64,000 bases of DNA from Chitinophaga skermanii. Lineage in GTDB: Bacteria; Bacteroidota; Bacteroidia; Chitinophagales; Chitinophagaceae. The stretch lies in assembly GCF_003259335.1 (NCBI RefSeq), contig NZ_QLLL01000008.1:62001-126000 (forward strand), in the 5' to 3' direction. Of this stretch, positions 51,725 to 59,825 are shown piece by piece. The notes under the pieces were generated by a model. It had not been told where the DNA came from, did no database searches, and was given only the letters and a program-made list of their open reading frames with translations. Position numbers and translations under genes: made by a program. The first letter of the stretch is position 1. Each line of letters opens with the position of its first letter.

Positions 51725-53455
51725 ATGATGAAAGTCTGTATCCTAGTGACGTTAATCTCATGCTACCTCGTAGCTTGTGCTCCCAAATCCCAATTCGCTG
51801 ATACCATATTCAGTAACGGCACCATCCTAACAATGAATGATGCCCAACCCAGTGTTGATGCAGTAGCCGTAAAAGATGGTAAAATCATCTACGCCGGTAC
51901 CATCGATTCAGCGATGACATTCAAAGGCGATCAAACCGAAATGGTCGACCTCAATGGGCGTACACTTATGCCGGGATTGATTGATGTACATAGTCATTTT
52001 ACAATGGGAGGTACCTCCAAGTTTTACGTACCATTACAACCCAGCCCATATGGTACAGTAAACGATTTCGCTTCTTTGAAGAAACGGTTAAGAGATTATA
52101 TCGATGAAAACCACATCCCAGAAGGTGATACCATCATCGGCAATGGATACGACGATGCAATTATGACGGAACAATTGCAGCCTACAAAAGAAACATTAGA
52201 TTCTGTGTCGGATAAACATGTGATCTACATTTGGCATACTTCCGGTCATATGGGTGTTGCTAACTCGAAGGCATTGGCAGCATTGGGGATCAATAAAAAT
52301 ACACCCAATAAGCCCGGTGGCGTTATCGTTAAAAATCCCGAAGGTACGCCAACAGGATTGCTACAAGAGAATGAAAACATTTACGCCCTCACTTCCTTAG
52401 TACGTCCACCTAAAATTGAACCGCTTATCGATTCCATGATGGCGATGCAAAAAGAATATCTCAAATATGGCCAAACCACTATTTGTGATGGGCGTTCTAT
52501 GCCTAGTGATTTAAAAATCCTACATGCATTAGCAGATATGAAGCTGTTGAAAGTAGATGTAATTGCTTGGCCTGATTACGATTCTAATGCAGTCAACATT
52601 GAAAACCTCAGTAAACAAAAAGCCTATCACAACCGCTTTAGAATTGGCGGTATGAAGTTCTCAGTAGATGGTTCTCCGCAAGGCAGAACTGCATGGCTAA
52701 CACAACATTACTACAATGTTGGTCCCGGCCACGATACAAGCTACAAAGGCGTTAATATTTACAATAGCGACTCGCTTTACAAATACGTAAAAAGTGTATT
52801 ACAACATGGCATGACTTTTCAATGCCACGACAATGGCGATGCTGCTATCGATCAAATGATTAGCACGGTACAACGGTTAAAACAAGAAGGCGTATACAAC
52901 GATAGTATGCGTGGCGCACTCATTCACGTGCAAGTTTCCCGCCCCGATCACGTAGCTAAAATCAAAGCCGCCGGCTTGATCCCATCCTACTACGTTAGCC
53001 ACACCTATTTCTGGGGCGATTGGCACCGCAAAGTAACCCTCGGCCAAGATCGTGCAGCTATTATCAGTCCTTGTAAACAAGCGCTCGATTCGGGCCTTAT
53101 ATTCACACTTTCACACGACGCACCTATTACACCGCCAGATATTATTACATTATTCGCCACATCTGTAACCCGCGCCACAAGAAGCGGTTTTGTATTAGGT
53201 CCCGAATTACGTTTAAAAACAAATGACGCATTAAAAGCAGTGACCATCAACGCAGCCTATCAAATCAAAGAAGAGAAAACCAAAGGCAGTATAGAAAACG
53301 GTAAACTCGCAGATCTCATCATTCTCGATAAAAACCCGCTAACTACAGCAGATAGTTTATTGCATTCACTTGTTGTACAAGAAACCTATAAAGAAGGAAA
53401 GAAAGTGTACGATGTGAAGGAAGGGAAATCGAAAGATGTTTCGATGAATAGGTAA
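51725..53455 (+). CDS. Lipoprotein amidohydrolase (amidohydrolase-3 / YtcJ-like)
   Basis: A 576-residue zinc-type amidohydrolase. The start at 51725 (ATGATG) gives a lipoprotein signal (MMKVCILVTLISCYLVAC); the frame opens much earlier without purpose. The metal motif is LMPGLIDVHSHFTMGG (~80-95). Other blocks are WHTSGHMGVANSKAL, KFSVDGSPQGRTAWLTQHYY, FQCHDNGDAAIDQMI (His), SHTYFWGDW and TLSHDAPITPPDIITLF (Asp). The C-terminal TKGSIENGKLADLIILDKNPL is typical. YtcJ-like enzymes deformylate or deacylate amides; substrate unknown. The stop abuts the 25-bp tRNA-Leu repeat. Confidence 0.88.
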   Translation: MMKVCILVTLISCYLVACAPKSQFADTIFSNGTILTMNDAQPSVDAVAVKDGKIIYAGTIDSAMTFKGDQTEMVDLNGRTLMPGLIDVHSHFTMGGTSKFYVPLQPSPYGTVNDFASLKKRLRDYIDENHIPEGDTIIGNGYDDAIMTEQLQPTKETLDSVSDKHVIYIWHTSGHMGVANSKALAALGINKNTPNKPGGVIVKNPEGTPTGLLQENENIYALTSLVRPPKIEPLIDSMMAMQKEYLKYGQTTICDGRSMPSDLKILHALADMKLLKVDVIAWPDYDSNAVNIENLSKQKAYHNRFRIGGMKFSVDGSPQGRTAWLTQHYYNVGPGHDTSYKGVNIYNSDSLYKYVKSVLQHGMTFQCHDNGDAAIDQMISTVQRLKQEGVYNDSMRGALIHVQVSRPDHVAKIKAAGLIPSYYVSHTYFWGDWHRKVTLGQDRAAIISPCKQALDSGLIFTLSHDAPITPPDIITLFATSVTRATRSGFVLGPELRLKTNDALKAVTINAAYQIKEEKTKGSIENGKLADLIILDKNPLTTADSLLHSLVVQETYKEGKKVYDVKEGKSKDVSMNR

Positions 53456-53478
53456 GTGCGGAAGAGGAGATTCGAACT
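53454..53478 (+). repeat. 25-bp direct repeat, copy 2 (tRNA-Leu 3'-end fragment)
   Basis: Exact copy of 48709-48733, the T-loop-to-acceptor end of tRNA-Leu. It begins in the amidohydrolase stop codon. The remaining tRNA bases are absent, so it is not a gene. Confidence 0.85.
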
Positions 53479-53501
53479 ACCCCAACATGTATATAAACAA
53501 C

Positions 53502-53534
53502 AAAAGGGAAAGCGTACTACACGCTTTCCCTTTT
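53502..53534. terminator. Bidirectional intrinsic terminator
   Basis: Perfect 14-bp arms AAAAGGGAAAGCGT / ACGCTTTCCCTTTT, 5-nt loop, between the convergent amidohydrolase and C1 peptidase genes. Confidence 0.85.
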
Positions 53535-53557
53535 GCAATATAAGTATTTTCTAAAAA

Positions 53558-54676
53558 CTAGTAAGTCGTAGAATTACCAATTTTCTTTTGCAATTCTTTA
53601 TCCAAAGCAGCTTTCGGAATAATCACCGTAATAGTATTCACCGCGAAATAAGGCTCAGATACATAAACATATCCTTTGAAAGGACCTGCTTTATCACTCC
53701 AAGAGTTTTTCACTACGAAAAAGTCCTTACCATCTTTGCTTTTACCTAAGCCGGTGATGTGCATCAAGTGGTCGTCTTGTGTTACCAAGTTTTCGTATAA
53801 ACCTTGACGGTATTCAGGTGTTACACTTACTTCTTTGATGTCTGGGTTGATAGGCGTTGCTTTCGGAATAGTATCACCTACTGGAGAGAAAGCGTAACCA
53901 CGGTTTTGAGCAAAGCCCCTGTTAGAAACATCCGCATCCCACATTACTGTATAACCGTTTTGAACAGCTTTTTTAGTAACAGCGATGAATTCACTTAATG
54001 GTAAGTTGTAGTACTGTCCATTGCTGAAATTATCTGGTACTTCTACTACGAATGTTTGGTTGTAAGGATGGTGCGTGAAAGATGTTAAACCAACGTAGTT
54101 GTTAGCATCAAATTTCATCACATCTTTTGCGAATGATTTCGCAGTATACGTTTTACCATTGTATTGGAAGTCTTTCGGAGCAGCACCCATGTACTCATCC
54201 AAAATCGCTTCAAAACCTGGTAACCAGTTTGGTAAAGGTTTTTTGATTTTCAAGATGCTGTCGAGGTAAGTTTTCATGGCTGGAACCATTTTAGAGTGGT
54301 TCAACATCGTAGCGCCATTTACCAAACCTGTATAAGCTTCTTGTGGCATCGCTCCGTACAATGAGATAGCACGGATAGCATCATGTCCAAGGCCGCCTTC
54401 GTCGAAACGTGCATAACCTTGACGTAATACATAGTTTTTAGCCTTTTCGATGTAGATGTTACGAACGGTGAACATCTCCGAAATATCGATAGAAGCGTTT
54501 TTGTCGTTACGTAAGCATTCAGATTCTACTAATGAAGTAGTAGAAAAGCACCAGCATGTACCGGTTTGTTGTTGATTTTTAACTTCGGTAGTGGCGTTCG
54601 ATTTAGTAATGGTAATATCTTGCGCTTGTGCTTGCAAACCGCCTGCAAGGGCAACAGCAAGAAATATGCGTTTCAT
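53558..54676 (-). CDS. C1-family cysteine peptidase (aminopeptidase C / bleomycin-hydrolase-like), exported
   Basis: A 372-residue papain-like peptidase with signal peptide (MKRIFLAVALAGGLQAQA-Q) from the Met at 54676; another Met three codons earlier (54685) is possible. The catalytic cysteine is in QQQTGTCWCFSTTSLVESE (~35-53), the histidine in DDHLMHITGLGKS and the asparagine in VVKNSWSDKAG, so the Cys-His-Asn triad is complete. Family relatives are PepC and bleomycin hydrolase, normally cytosolic, but here the protein is exported. GGLGHDAIRAISLYGAMPQEAY is also family-typical. Confidence 0.9.
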   Translation of the reverse strand: MKRIFLAVALAGGLQAQAQDITITKSNATTEVKNQQQTGTCWCFSTTSLVESECLRNDKNASIDISEMFTVRNIYIEKAKNYVLRQGYARFDEGGLGHDAIRAISLYGAMPQEAYTGLVNGATMLNHSKMVPAMKTYLDSILKIKKPLPNWLPGFEAILDEYMGAAPKDFQYNGKTYTAKSFAKDVMKFDANNYVGLTSFTHHPYNQTFVVEVPDNFSNGQYYNLPLSEFIAVTKKAVQNGYTVMWDADVSNRGFAQNRGYAFSPVGDTIPKATPINPDIKEVSVTPEYRQGLYENLVTQDDHLMHITGLGKSKDGKDFFVVKNSWSDKAGPFKGYVYVSEPYFAVNTITVIIPKAALDKELQKKIGNSTTY

Positions 54677-54747
54677 AGCTGGCATATTAAGAAATTTTAG
54701 ATTGAGTTGTTATAGAGTTTGCTAATATAAGCAATATCTATAAGCAA

Positions 54748-54781
54748 AACGCCACAAGCCTGTATAAACGGCTGTGGCGTT
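54748..54781 (-). terminator. Intrinsic terminator after the blaR1-like gene
   Basis: AACGCCAC-A-AGCC / GGCT-GTGGCGTT arms with one bulged A; minus strand continues TTTTGC. Confidence 0.7.
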
Positions 54782-54811
54782 GCTTGAATGGCGGAGAAAA
54801 TGTTGGGTATA

Positions 54812-57058
54812 CTAGTCGTTAGTATGGATATTTTCAGCACTTGTGTTTTTCGTAAAAGTGATGTTCTCTCCAGGTACTAACTTGTTGTATTTTTCAGTGA
54901 TGGTAGCGTTTTGTTTAACGCCATCGATAAAGATTTCACCGTTTTTCTTTTTGAAAGTGAAGCCTTTTTTAGTGTCAACCAAATTGTCGGCTTCTAATTC
55001 TGCTACTATTTTTCTATATAGTTCTCGTGTTTTTTCAGCTTCTTTTCGGGCAACTTCTGCACCAGCACGAGCTACTTCCGCTTGTTTGCGAGCAACTTCT
55101 GCACCGGCACGCGCTTGGTCAGCCTGTGCACGGGCAATTTCCGCCGATTCACGTACTTTGGCTGCTGCTTGGCGATTGGCATCTGCTTGTGCTCTTGCTA
55201 CATCGGCAGCTTTTCTAGCTTCTTCAATAGTAGCGCGTTGCGCTTCTGCATTGATGCGAGCTTTTTCAGCTTCTTTGCGAGCCACTTCAGCACCTGCACG
55301 AGCTACATCTGCTTGTTTGCGGGCAATTTCGCTGTTTTGGCGATTAATGTCTGCTGCTATGCGAGCTTTTTCAGCTTCTTTGCGAGCTATTTCTGCACCA
55401 GCACGGGCTACTTCTGCTTGTTTGCGCGCCTGTTCTACGGCTGCACGTGTTTGCTCTTTAATAGCATCAGGGAATGTATCGTTAAAAGTGAAATTGATAT
55501 TCATGTTTTTAACATCAATGTCTTTTAATGATTTCTCTATCGTGAGTTGCAGGTCTTTAAGATCAATATTCTGTGCTAACTTCAAGTCTTCATTTACAAA
55601 TTTTAAATCCAAAGCATTCAACGAACTTTTCAGTTTCTCAAGCTCTGCAGGACTCAAAGCCTTCAAATCTTTCAAGTTATCGATACCGGCTAAGGCCATT
55701 TTGATATCGAATTTGAAATCTTCTACGTTAAGCTTTTTCAAGTCTGCTAATTGACCTTCAAGATTTACCCAATCTACATCCTTCGCAGCTTTGATAGCCT
55801 CTTCTGTTACCTTTTTCAATTCGGCTTCGCTGGGAATTTTCTTTAAAGCTTCTTCTACTTTCTTCTGTTCTTCAACAGGTAAATCTTTGAATTGCACGAC
55901 TTCTGTTACTTTGCCTTTTTCGTCTTTAATGACAAGGTTTTTATTTTTGATAACTGTAACAGATGGTTTCGTGGTGTCAGCTAAATCAGTAGATAATTTA
56001 CGTTCAGCAGCTTTTGCTTTATTAGCTGGATTTAACCATGCAATGGATATCAATCCAGTTGCAACAATCATTAAAGCGAGGAAGCGTTGAGTATAGTTAA
56101 GATGTATTGTTTTCATCTCCATGATGCGTTTAATTCTGTGAAATAAATGTTGTTTATTTCTTGCCGCAGCCATAGCCATAGGGTTGGCGGTTAACCGGTA
56201 TTCTTCCAGCGCAACCAGGGCTTTTGCATAGTGCAAGGGTTGAACGGTGGCGTTAATAACCATATCATCACAGCAATGCTCTCTTTCCACGCGGATGTTA
56301 CTAGATATCCAACGGACGAAAGGATTGAAGAATAAAATGGTTTCTACAATGGATTGGAAGATATTGAGAAGATAATCGTTGCGTTTAATGTGTGCCAATT
56401 CATGTAAAAGAATGGCTTCTAATTGTTCAGGACTTAAGTTCATCAGCATCGCCGAAGGCATAATGATCAAAGGTTTTAACCACCCCATCATGCAAGGAAC
56501 CTGCAAAGTATCCGATACCACTACCCGCACATATTTACGGATGTTCAACTTTGCCGCTAATCTCGTCGTATATGTTTGCCATACCGCGTCTACCGGTTCC
56601 GTATATTTCTTACGCATCGAACGTAATTGTGATAAATCTATTACCAAACGGATACCAATCACCACCACACCCACGATATAAAATGCCACCAAAATAGGCA
56701 AGTAATCGTTCAATCCAGGCAGCAAATATTGCAAGTTGGAAGAGGCTTGCACCTTATGCACAACAGGTTGAAAATTCTCTGTCGATAAAGTACTGAGGTC
56801 GATATTAATAGCCTGTGATGCTAAGTGTAAAGACGGAACTGCAGATAGTTGTTGATACAATGTGATAGCAAACCACGCGAAAATGCCCGTTAATGATAAG
56901 TACGACAAGGAATATTTAATCCGCGCACTGGCCATAGGCCATATTCTCAATACTATTTTTAAACAGGCGTACACAAAGAATGCTTGCCATAATGAATGGA
57001 TCAATGTCCACCCGAATGCCCGCACAATTTCGCTTGTAAATGGAATAATATGATTCAT
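54812..57058 (-). CDS. BlaR1-like M56 metallopeptidase with long heptad-repeat exterior domain
   Basis: A 748-residue membrane protein. The N-terminal 345 residues are an M56 peptidase: about four helices (~15-38, ~50-70, ~119-140, ~325-343), a zinc motif HELAH at 219-223, and the downstream RVEREHCCDD (~257-265). In BlaR1 the C-terminal part is a penicillin-binding sensor; here ~350-748 has no such fold. It contains a Lys/Asp/Leu-rich helical region (~385-520), 20 uninterrupted heptads of the form A-R-x-x-A-[E/D]-x (residues 544-683), and a short strand-rich end. It lies 29 bp after the blaI-like gene. It likely cleaves the repressor on an envelope signal; the signal is unknown. Confidence 0.85.
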   Translation of the reverse strand: MNHIIPFTSEIVRAFGWTLIHSLWQAFFVYACLKIVLRIWPMASARIKYSLSYLSLTGIFAWFAITLYQQLSAVPSLHLASQAINIDLSTLSTENFQPVVHKVQASSNLQYLLPGLNDYLPILVAFYIVGVVVIGIRLVIDLSQLRSMRKKYTEPVDAVWQTYTTRLAAKLNIRKYVRVVVSDTLQVPCMMGWLKPLIIMPSAMLMNLSPEQLEAILLHELAHIKRNDYLLNIFQSIVETILFFNPFVRWISSNIRVEREHCCDDMVINATVQPLHYAKALVALEEYRLTANPMAMAAARNKQHLFHRIKRIMEMKTIHLNYTQRFLALMIVATGLISIAWLNPANKAKAAERKLSTDLADTTKPSVTVIKNKNLVIKDEKGKVTEVVQFKDLPVEEQKKVEEALKKIPSEAELKKVTEEAIKAAKDVDWVNLEGQLADLKKLNVEDFKFDIKMALAGIDNLKDLKALSPAELEKLKSSLNALDLKFVNEDLKLAQNIDLKDLQLTIEKSLKDIDVKNMNINFTFNDTFPDAIKEQTRAAVEQARKQAEVARAGAEIARKEAEKARIAADINRQNSEIARKQADVARAGAEVARKEAEKARINAEAQRATIEEARKAADVARAQADANRQAAAKVRESAEIARAQADQARAGAEVARKQAEVARAGAEVARKEAEKTRELYRKIVAELEADNLVDTKKGFTFKKKNGEIFIDGVKQNATITEKYNKLVPGENITFTKNTSAENIHTND
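55010..55429 (-). repeat. Tandem 21-bp coding repeats (20 heptads) within the M56 peptidase gene
   Basis: Twenty consecutive seven-residue units (ARKQAEV, ARAGAEI, ARKEAEK and similar) without a break. The longest near-identical blocks, ARAGAEV-ARKEAEK and ARKQAEV-ARAGAEV, recur several times. On the opposite strand this also yields long Ala-Cys-Ser-rich open frames, which are shadows. Confidence 0.85.
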
Positions 57059-57087
57059 GGTAGCTAGGTTTTAAAGGATGGAATCGG

Positions 57088-57471
57088 CTATTTGTTTTGT
57101 TGCTCGATGTTATTAAGATAGTTCCTGATTTGGTCCAATTCCTCTTTAGAAGAAGAATGGTTACCTAATGCCTGCATAACAAGCTGGCTAGCAGAGCCGC
57201 CAAACACGGTATCAATCATCTTATTTAATAATTGTTCCTGTGTTTTTTGTTGCGAAACAACAGCTGTATACACATGTGTTTTACTGCTGGCATCGCGCGT
57301 CAATAACCCTTTATCATGCATAATTTGCATAAGCTTCAGGGTGGTCGTATAGCCTACTTCTTTTGTTTGCTCTAATACTTCATGTACTTCACGTACGGTG
57401 CATGCACCTTTTTCCCAAAGTACTGTGAGAATTTCAAGTTCTGAATCGGTAGGTTTAATATGTTTGGTCAT
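57088..57471 (-). CDS. blaI: BlaI/MecI-type transcriptional repressor
   Basis: A 127-residue winged-helix repressor. The DNA-binding part is IKPTDSELEILTVLWEKGACTVREVHEVLE (~5-34, in parts) and YTTTLKLMQIMHDKGLLTRD; the dimerisation helices end in KEELDQIRNYLNNIEQQ. In the Bla/Mec systems it is cleaved after the M56 peptidase is activated, releasing the genes. It is the first gene of a two-gene operon with the M56 peptidase. Two matching dyads lie in its own predicted promoter, so it should repress itself and the peptidase. Confidence 0.92.
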   Translation of the reverse strand: MTKHIKPTDSELEILTVLWEKGACTVREVHEVLEQTKEVGYTTTLKLMQIMHDKGLLTRDASSKTHVYTAVVSQQKTQEQLLNKMIDTVFGGSASQLVMQALGNHSSSKEELDQIRNYLNNIEQQNK

Positions 57472-57518
57472 TGTAAATGCTGATTTAAACGTTTCGAGAA
57501 CTGCAACGATTATTGTTC

Positions 57519-57534
57519 TACGAATATCTTCGTA
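57519..57534. promoter_or_regulatory. Putative BlaI operator, copy 1
   Basis: TACGAATATCTTCGTA, a perfect TACGAA-N4-TTCGTA dyad placed over the expected transcription start. Confidence 0.65.
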
Positions 57535-57536
57535 AA

Positions 57537-57567
57537 CAAATGTACGACAGTTTTCGTAAATGCAAAA
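57537..57567 (-). promoter_or_regulatory. Promoter of the blaI-M56 operon
   Basis: On the minus strand: TTTTG at 57567-57563, 18-bp spacer, TACATTTG at 57544-57537. Both boxes match the Bacteroidota consensus. The blaI start codon is 66 bp downstream. Confidence 0.7.
57543..57558. promoter_or_regulatory. Putative BlaI operator, copy 2
   Basis: TACGACAGTTTTCGTA, a TACGA-N6-TCGTA dyad in the promoter spacer. Its centre is 24 bp from copy 1. Confidence 0.65.
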
Positions 57568-58029
57568 TCCCGGGGCATTTTTTTTAGGGTTTTAGTGATG
57601 AATGGTAGAAGGTAAGATCCCTGTTTTTTACTGAGATTATTAACTGTATTGGGTTTGAAGGAATAAGAGGCCGCGCGCCATTACCTGGGAAGAACGGTTT
57701 CCAGGTGGTTAAAAGGGAGAAAATGTCCGGTTTCGATACAAGAAAAGGAGAAGGTTATAGGGAGTAGTTAGCCCCCAATGTTTATATAAATGGATTTCCA
57801 TGTAGTTTATAGTATTGTTCCCTGTACCTGGTAGCTTGCTTGCCTGTGCGTTTCATGTAATTCCATGTGAATTCCATGTAAATCCATGTGTTTTCGATGT
57901 GATCACCATGTGTTTCATAAGCTTTTACCTTACTGCTAGTCGTTCATTCCTCGATGTTTTGTCGATAGTTTGCCGATTGCAATAGGATAGGTATCCAAGA
58001 AAGGGTAGTCATACAAGTATACCATGTAT
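57559..58029. other. Gene-free region upstream of blaI
   Basis: About 470 bases without a supported gene. It holds the -33 box of the blaI promoter at its left end and the phased CATGT array (57854-57911). No terminator for the sterol-desaturase gene was recognised. Confidence 0.5.
57854..57911 (+). repeat. Helically phased CATGT array
   Basis: CATGT (once GATGT) occurs at 57854, 57864, 57875, 57885, 57896 and 57907, spacings 10, 11, 10, 11, 11. Most copies are preceded by TTC or ATC. One more CATGT lies at 57799. Confidence 0.75.
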
Positions 58030-58902
58030 TTAGTGAGGATTGGATTTTGAGCGTAATTGCTTGGTTGTGAGCGTTTCCCCGTTTTCGCTCCAGCCAGGTG
58101 CATTGAAGATATAGTGAAGAGCGGCTTTGAAGGATTTGGCCTTTCTTACATCGCGGAAGATGTTGGCCCATTCGTGGGTGGCTATGCGTAATGGGTTGTA
58201 GGTGTTGATGTTTGTAGTGATGCCGTATGTGGGTTTTGCCTTTTCTTCAATAAAAGTTCCAAACATCCGGTCCCAAATAATCAATACCCCTGCATGGTTC
58301 TTATCTAAGTAATCCAAATCCGAAGCATGGTGAACCCTATGATGAGAGGGGGTATTAAATATAAACTCCACGGGGCGAGGTAGCTTGTGTATCACTTCCG
58401 TATGTATCCAGAATTGGTATAGCAGGCTGATCGACTGCATGGTTAAAATCATCACCGGGTGAAACCCAACCAATGGCATCCATGCCCAAAATAGAAAGGC
58501 ACCCGTTAAGTTACCCGTCCATGTTTGCCTTAAAGCTGTTGCTAAATTATAATACTGGGAAGAATGATGAATAACATGCGAGGCCCAGAAAAACCGAACC
58601 GTATGCGAAATCCTATGAAACCAATAGTAAGAGAAATCATCCGCGAAAAAGCAAGCTATCCATACCCACCAAACCGTCATCTCCAAGGTGAAGAACCTAT
58701 ACTGGTAAATAAAGAGGTATACGGTGAAAATGATACCTTTCGTAACTAATCCAATAGCCACGTTCCCTAAGCCCATCGCGATGCTACTGGCTGCGTCTTT
58801 CGGCTTATACACTTCGCGGTGTTGTAACGAACTGATGATCACTTCTATTACTATCAACAACACGAATCCCGGGATGGCATAGTGAATTAAATTAGGTTGC
58901 AT
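58030..58902 (-). CDS. Sterol desaturase / fatty acid hydroxylase family protein
   Basis: A 290-residue membrane di-iron enzyme. About four or five helices (~8-28, ~48-68, ~78-95, ~130-160) surround the histidine clusters HRISH (~98), HVIHH (~108-112) and HRVHH (~188-192), plus an H in the C-terminal part. These match the fatty-acid-hydroxylase superfamily, which hydroxylates or desaturates lipids, sterols or carotenoids with O2. Bacteroidota homologues act on membrane lipids, but the substrate here is unknown. It lies 66 bp after the ECF41 gene, same strand, with no clear terminator between, so it could be a member of that operon. Confidence 0.88.
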   Translation of the reverse strand: MQPNLIHYAIPGFVLLIVIEVIISSLQHREVYKPKDAASSIAMGLGNVAIGLVTKGIIFTVYLFIYQYRFFTLEMTVWWVWIACFFADDFSYYWFHRISHTVRFFWASHVIHHSSQYYNLATALRQTWTGNLTGAFLFWAWMPLVGFHPVMILTMQSISLLYQFWIHTEVIHKLPRPVEFIFNTPSHHRVHHASDLDYLDKNHAGVLIIWDRMFGTFIEEKAKPTYGITTNINTYNPLRIATHEWANIFRDVRKAKSFKAALHYIFNAPGWSENGETLTTKQLRSKSNPH

Positions 58903-58968
58903 ATTGGCTCACTTTCATACAATTTACATCATTTTTAGCAAGCCAATTGCTCCCATTTTCGTGCGATT

Positions 58969-59805
58969 TTACGCTATTAAATGCTGAATCTTAGTGCTAT
59001 CTACTACGTTGTTAATCCGCAAGATTTTACCATCTTCCGAAAGGTCGAATACTTGGCAAGCGCGTATCGCGCCTCCGTATTTGTAAAGAATCGCAGGTTG
59101 GTGATTCACTTCCGTAAGAATAGCTTCCGCTTGTGATAAGAATTTGTCGTATACAAATACAAGCAAATCGCGTACAGTAAGCTGACCTTCTGCAAATTTG
59201 GCCGCCACTTTCGCGTTCGCTCCACCATCTGCATAGTACAAAATATCATCGGCTAACAAACTCTCAATCTGCTGCATATCCCGTTCCCTAAAGGCCGACA
59301 TATATTTCTCTAAAAAGCTCATTTGTGCATGCTGTACAGGCACTGTACGAGCTTCCGAAGGTTTGAAAAGCTTCGCCTTAGCGCGCGATAATATCTTCCG
59401 CGAGTTCTCTACCGTGGTATCAAATAAAGTCGCAATTTCTTCATGCGAATAATCAAAACTCTCCTTCAGGATAAATATGGCGCGCTCTTTTGCATTCAAG
59501 TTCTCCAACAAAATAAGCAATGAATACGATAATATGTTTTCCAAATGCAAATGATTATCTGCTGTTTCTGTGGCAACAGGGGCAGGTAACCAAACATCGC
59601 CATCTACTAACTTCTTCCGCTTTTGCTTCAAGTTAATAGCTTGGTTAATAACACTTTTGATAAGGTAGTTCTTCTCGTTTTCAACATCACTATGCTCCTT
59701 CGCATAATAGTTCGATAATACATCTTGTATCGCATCCTTGGCATCTTCAATACTGCCAAGGATGTTATACGCATAAGGAAATAAAATGGAATGAAAATCT
59801 TGCAT
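58969..59805 (-). CDS. ECF41-type RNA polymerase sigma factor with fused SnoaL-like domain
   Basis: A 278-residue sigma factor. Region sigma2 (~1-65) includes YAYNILGSIEDAKDAIQDVL. The linker holds WLPAP (72-76), close to the WLPEP motif that marks group ECF41. Region sigma4 (~95-150) has LNAKERAIFILKESFDYSHEEIATLFDTTVENSRKILSRAKAKL (in parts). A C-terminal SnoaL/NTF2-like extension (~163-278) carries DGG (193-195), the group's second motif. In ECF41 proteins this extension regulates activity and replaces an anti-sigma factor. It is the third gene of an operon with the AhpD-like and RidA genes. Confidence 0.92.
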   Translation of the reverse strand: MQDFHSILFPYAYNILGSIEDAKDAIQDVLSNYYAKEHSDVENEKNYLIKSVINQAINLKQKRKKLVDGDVWLPAPVATETADNHLHLENILSYSLLILLENLNAKERAIFILKESFDYSHEEIATLFDTTVENSRKILSRAKAKLFKPSEARTVPVQHAQMSFLEKYMSAFRERDMQQIESLLADDILYYADGGANAKVAAKFAEGQLTVRDLLVFVYDKFLSQAEAILTEVNHQPAILYKYGGAIRACQVFDLSEDGKILRINNVVDSTKIQHLIA

Positions 59806-59825
59806 GTTTGCTCGTTTGTATTGGG

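Noticed and set aside
48734..53453. Active integrated element between the tRNA-Leu repeats
   Set aside because: No integrase, excisionase or mobility gene in the interval, and the fragment is on the wrong side of the tRNA for standard 3'-end integration. Kept only as an observation.
55010..55429. Regular repeats that might be mistaken for a CRISPR array
   Set aside because: Units are contiguous 21-bp coding repeats without unique spacers, and no cas gene is nearby.
54843..55754. 303-residue Ala/Ser/Cys-rich open frame antisense to the M56 peptidase
   Set aside because: It is the reverse reading of the heptad repeats and lacks any family signature.
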